DNA of 64,000 nt from Leptoclinus maculatus. Taxonomy: Eukaryota; Chordata; Actinopteri; Perciformes; Stichaeidae. Below are positions 60,065-64,000 of this stretch, piece after piece. Positions within the stretch are counted from its first letter, which is position 1. Each line of letters opens with the position of its first letter. The notes under the pieces were generated by a model that was not told where the DNA came from, made no database searches, and saw only the letters and a program-made list of their open reading frames with translations. Both the position numbers and the translations under genes were made by a program. The stretch spans positions 35,693,885 through 35,757,884 of the forward strand of contig JAVDOI010000001.1 in the NCBI GenBank assembly GCA_032191485.1, read 5' to 3'.

Positions 60065-63000
60065 GTTGATTTCCTGGTTTGGATACTAAAATATGTTGCC
60101 AAAAATAGGTGCTGCTCATCAGTTACATCTCATTTCATGCCTGCTCAGTTGGAAATTACATTTTTCAAACTCTAAGTCAACAGCAAAAAGGAATATTTGA
60201 GGCTTAACTCCAGTGTACGAACAAAGGCTTCACAAAGAGCCCAAAACCCTTATTAATATCTTTTACACAGGAAGGTTTGCTCTTGGTCGCACTGTTATAA
60301 ACTTGTTACAACCTGAAATTGTTCCAGCGACTGCCTGCAGAGAGAAAAGGCCCTTAGCAAGGGATGGATCCCAACAGGACTGTGAGTGCCTCAGCACTTC
60401 CTTTGCTCCATTGGCACAAATTTGGCTGACTGATAAATATTTATAAATGGTGATTTGAAGTAATTCATCAAAGAAATTGTGGTTTTATAAAGCCTCCAAC
60501 CATGACAATAAAATTACTTTCAAAAGCACTTATCTTAGGGATCAATAGGTACAGGGACACGCTGCGACAAAGAAAAAAGTTAGGAAGTTTTCTGGTGCGA
60601 GCATTACTCTGGAGTATAAATCGATGACGGGGCCCCTGCAGCTTTAGGTCAATATTTATTACCACAGATTTATCCTGCACCATACTCACTGAATAATGAT
60701 GACCCAGGGCAACCAGGAGTCATCTTTATTTCATCTTTTCATTTGTATTAACAAGTATTGTTATAATCTGAAGGGTGCGAATGTCTGAGTGGGAAGGGGA
60801 ATACAAGGAGGGGAAAAAAAGGAATGTTTGATACTGTTCCACACTTAATCCAAATTAGAATTAGGTAATCCTAAAAATAGCCTCACTGGTTTGCATTACT
60901 ACAGTTTATAAAACCACGCATCTGCAGCAGCTTCTCTGTGGGCTTAAAAAAGTCAATTGTGTCAGTCAATAATGCTTCATAACATTGTGTTAAATCAAAT
61001 TTTAGCAGACAGGAAGCTCACATGAAAGCGAGACAAAGAAGAGAAGAGACCAACATCATGAAACTCAATAGAAGGCATAGTTTGTGAACCTCTTTTCTTC
61101 TCAGTAAGGGGGGGGGGGGTGAGACACTCTTCTCTATTGCACCGCTGCATCTGGAATTAATCTAATAAAACTTTACACATAAATATCTTGCCTTGTGTAA
61201 TTCTAAACATCAGAGCAGCTTAGTTGGTCTGAAAGTTCTGACATTTCATCTAGCTTGGCAAATCCCTTCTGGGACGCCGAAAAAGCTGCGGGAGAGAAAG
61301 TTTTGCAAAGCAAATGATCTCTTAGCAAGACAAAAACACACAATCAGCAAAAGCATCACATACCTGACAGTGCAAAAGAGGTGAAAGACTGCAACGCACA
61401 TCAGGGGGGTGCTATTAATCTCATCTGTAAGCCCTAACGTGCACATGGATGTTATCAGTGGAGCTCATCTACTGATAACAATTGTTTTATGATAAACACA
61501 CCATCTTAAAATGTCTAATTAGTGAGACAAGGTGATCAGCTGACATCATGGCTTGAATCAAACTATTCAAATCTTTCCCAAGCCAACTCTAAAACAAATG
61601 AAATTAGAACAGTCGATGACTCTTTTTCTCTCACGCTGTGATCAGCACATCAATAGCGGAGGCTCAAAGGCTCTTTGCTTCAATTCACCGACGGACGCCA
61701 CAAACATTCAGACTCCTCTGCACTGAGTCGAGTTTTATCATCAAAGGTCTGAGCCAATCTCAGGTGACACGACAACATGAACCACTTGCTTTGGGAAACC
61801 ACAGGTTAAAGAGAAGTAACATGGTGCGGTTGACCTCCCGTCTCCAGAGGCTCCACGGGTGCTATGAAAGAGATGTACGGTAACTGACTGACACTGAGGA
61901 AATCGACCGTGCAAGATCAAGTAAAGGGAGGTCATCAGTGAAAACAACGCATCAGCACTCAGCAGGACAACACCAACAGCTGCCTGTCCCGTTACTCTCC
62001 ACACTGCAGTACTCATTTATACTTTGTCACAGCAGTTTGGAAACGGAAACGCACAAAAAAAAAAGTCAAGAGTCAAGTTTGAATGGTGTATTAAGCCGAA
62101 TCTTAAATGTCTCACCTATTATCACGCTGCAGGGTTTCTCTTGTTTGTCTTGACACCACACGTCATGTTACACTGTAGGCAGTTGACCATCGAGTACCCA
62201 AAATCCCACCTAAAGCACGCGTCATTCATCAGTTTAAAAGCTTATTTACTGTGGTAGCACATTTCCAACAAATATGCAGAGCTGAACTAAGCATATTTGT
62301 GCTTTTAATGTCATTACACCAACTCACTCTCACAAGCAGTGATATCTGACAGGCCCCACTTACTTAAAATATGAGGTTGCAAATTGGATTTGACAGCAAA
62401 GACCATGCTATGGTAGACGGGAGATGATAGAGGAAAAGAAGAGAGGAGGAACCAGGAGAAGTAGCATTTATGGCAAAGCTGCTCTGTAGCTATATGATAT
62501 GCAAGCCAGTCGACCTGGCAGTCAATACGGGAAAAGCAGATTGAGGTCTGGGTCCAAGCAAATGATTCCAGGTCAGGTAAAGGTAGTCAGTACTGACTGA
62601 CACAATCTTGCAAATAGGAACACACAGTGAGGGAACCTGACTGGAATGAAGCATGAAAAGCAACTGCCAGCCAGCAGAGCAGACTGGAAGATCAGCAACG
62701 GCTCCTAATTCAAATGAATGTAATCAAATGCATGTAATTACGTTCCGTCTCAAACCTAAATTATTTCTTGCTTTGCCTTTCCCACGCTGACACAGCTCTT
62801 CTCTTACTGACATGATGGAACGATGGGCAGGCAGCCAGGAAGACATCCTAGCTCATTCCACAGCATCTGCATTGTGGAAGATTACCAAAATGTAATTGGG
62901 ATGTGTGATATGATAAGCCATTCAGTTTCTCTGAAGCACAGTCGTCTACTGAGGTCTAAACTGCTGTAGACATTGGGATCACATCTCACAATATCAAGTA

Positions 63001-64000
63001 TCACATCTAAACTGGCAAAGTAGATCAAACGTTTACATCCCGAGACTGCACACGTTTGCCTGTGGCTAAAGAGCTGGAACATCTGCTTGAGTGTTGCATA
63101 CAGTATCTCAGCAGCTAAATACAAAGTCCGACCTACACCACGAAGCCAAACACAGCTAATCACTTAGCTGTGGCAATGTAGGACAGACGGGGATGTGAAG
63201 TGCGGGGGAATGTTGGAGCTGAAAATCTCCGTGAGGAGATAGACGGAGGGCTTGGAATCTGATGTTGTGAGTGAATGGTGTGCTGCAAGCCTTGTTGATA
63301 GTGCTGCCATAGGTAGCTAAACAACACAAACCCACTGAGAGACATTACTTTACACTGGCACAACAAAACCTAATGTAGGATCTAAGACACTCAGAGAATA
63401 GGAAACAATATCACCAAATATCTAAAAAACTGTTTCATTTCTAATAAAACTTACCACTGAAGACCATTCTTGTAGTGAGAAATGGTGGTAACTGATTAAA
63501 CGTTTATTAACATCACCAAGAAAGAGATTTAAGTAGTAATTCATTTGAATTTGACCGTCTCACCCTTGAATCCCTTCAGGGAGCTCCACCCATGTGTAGG
63601 AGGCTTAACTAGCTAAATGATCATCGCACTCAGCAGAATGAAAATGAAGAGTACTCGAGAGCTTGAGGTTCAACGAAGAAAGAATCAGAGAAGATGAAGA
63701 GATTCTGGGTCCTCTCTCCTTCCACTCAACGTCACTGTCCTCATCCACAAGCTGGGTAACGTATGAACCACAACGAAGCAGTGCAAAGATCAGAAACATT
63801 CCAAACACACACCCCATATTTTCATCTAATTCCACCCAAACACCACCCGCACCACAGCATTCAAGAGCAGCAGAGCACTGTAACGTATCAGGCATCAAGC
63901 AGTCACTGGCAGATGTTATGGTGCCCTGATGCTTGCCATCACATGATGGACAAAAGTAAATGTAATGAAGAAAACATGATTTCATGTTCAAGTGGCAAAA

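Larger units (their letters stand above)
54134..64000. other. non-coding, probably part of a large plekha7 5' intron
   Basis: Only repeats, microsatellites and a GC-richer block at 56.9-57.25 kb are recognised. No WW1-like exon (LPxxWxYG ... WLHP) was found on the minus strand, so plekha7's first exons should lie further on. A weak minus-strand open frame at 63.6-63.9 kb is described under findings. Confidence 0.5.

Overview
This window is a piece of a vertebrate genome, almost certainly a ray-finned (probably percomorph) fish. The evidence is short coding exons with GT/AG borders and long AT-rich introns, very long (CA)n and (GA)n microsatellites, and several interspersed elements typical of percomorph genomes. 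There is no bacterial-style gene organisation.

Main gene. The minus strand from about 49.6 kb down to 16.6 kb carries plekha7, the adherens-junction PH-domain protein. I resolved 24 coding exons whose phases join without a break from the second half of the WW2 domain to a stop codon (3,820 coding bases, about 1,272 residues). They encode the rest of WW2, the PH domain, a p120-catenin-side proline/serine-rich region, coiled coils and a conserved C-terminal region. The last exon is very proline-rich and ends in a PDZ-ligand-like TFV. The first exons (WW1 and the start of WW2) were not found and probably lie beyond 64 kb. One in-frame cassette exon (33.6 kb) and two less certain candidates (35.2 and 47.4 kb) are also listed.

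Second gene. On the plus strand at 52.19-53.53 kb is a complete two-exon gene for a 347-residue type II membrane C-type lectin-like receptor. Its transmembrane segment, stalk and whole lectin domain sit in one exon. It lies on the opposite strand upstream of the first plekha7 exon found, and so probably inside a large 5' intron of plekha7. Behind it is an identical 248-bp tandem duplication, and in front of it is a CpG-rich block that may be a bidirectional promoter.

Region 0-16.6 kb has no convincing protein-coding gene. Its high-coordinate end is probably plekha7 3' UTR. A CpG-enriched stretch at 5.0-9.4 kb with several minus-strand splice-donor-like sites may be the 5' region of the next gene; by vertebrate gene order near PLEKHA7 that could be sox6, but no Sox6 coding sequence is seen.

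Region 54-64 kb is non-coding as far as I can tell: dispersed repeats, microsatellites and one GC-rich block. Mobile-element traces include several TTAA-flanked foldback elements, a 105-bp palindromic element, and a 191-bp piece containing a frameshifted tmed2 exon-like fragment flanked by a 12-bp direct repeat inside a plekha7 intron.
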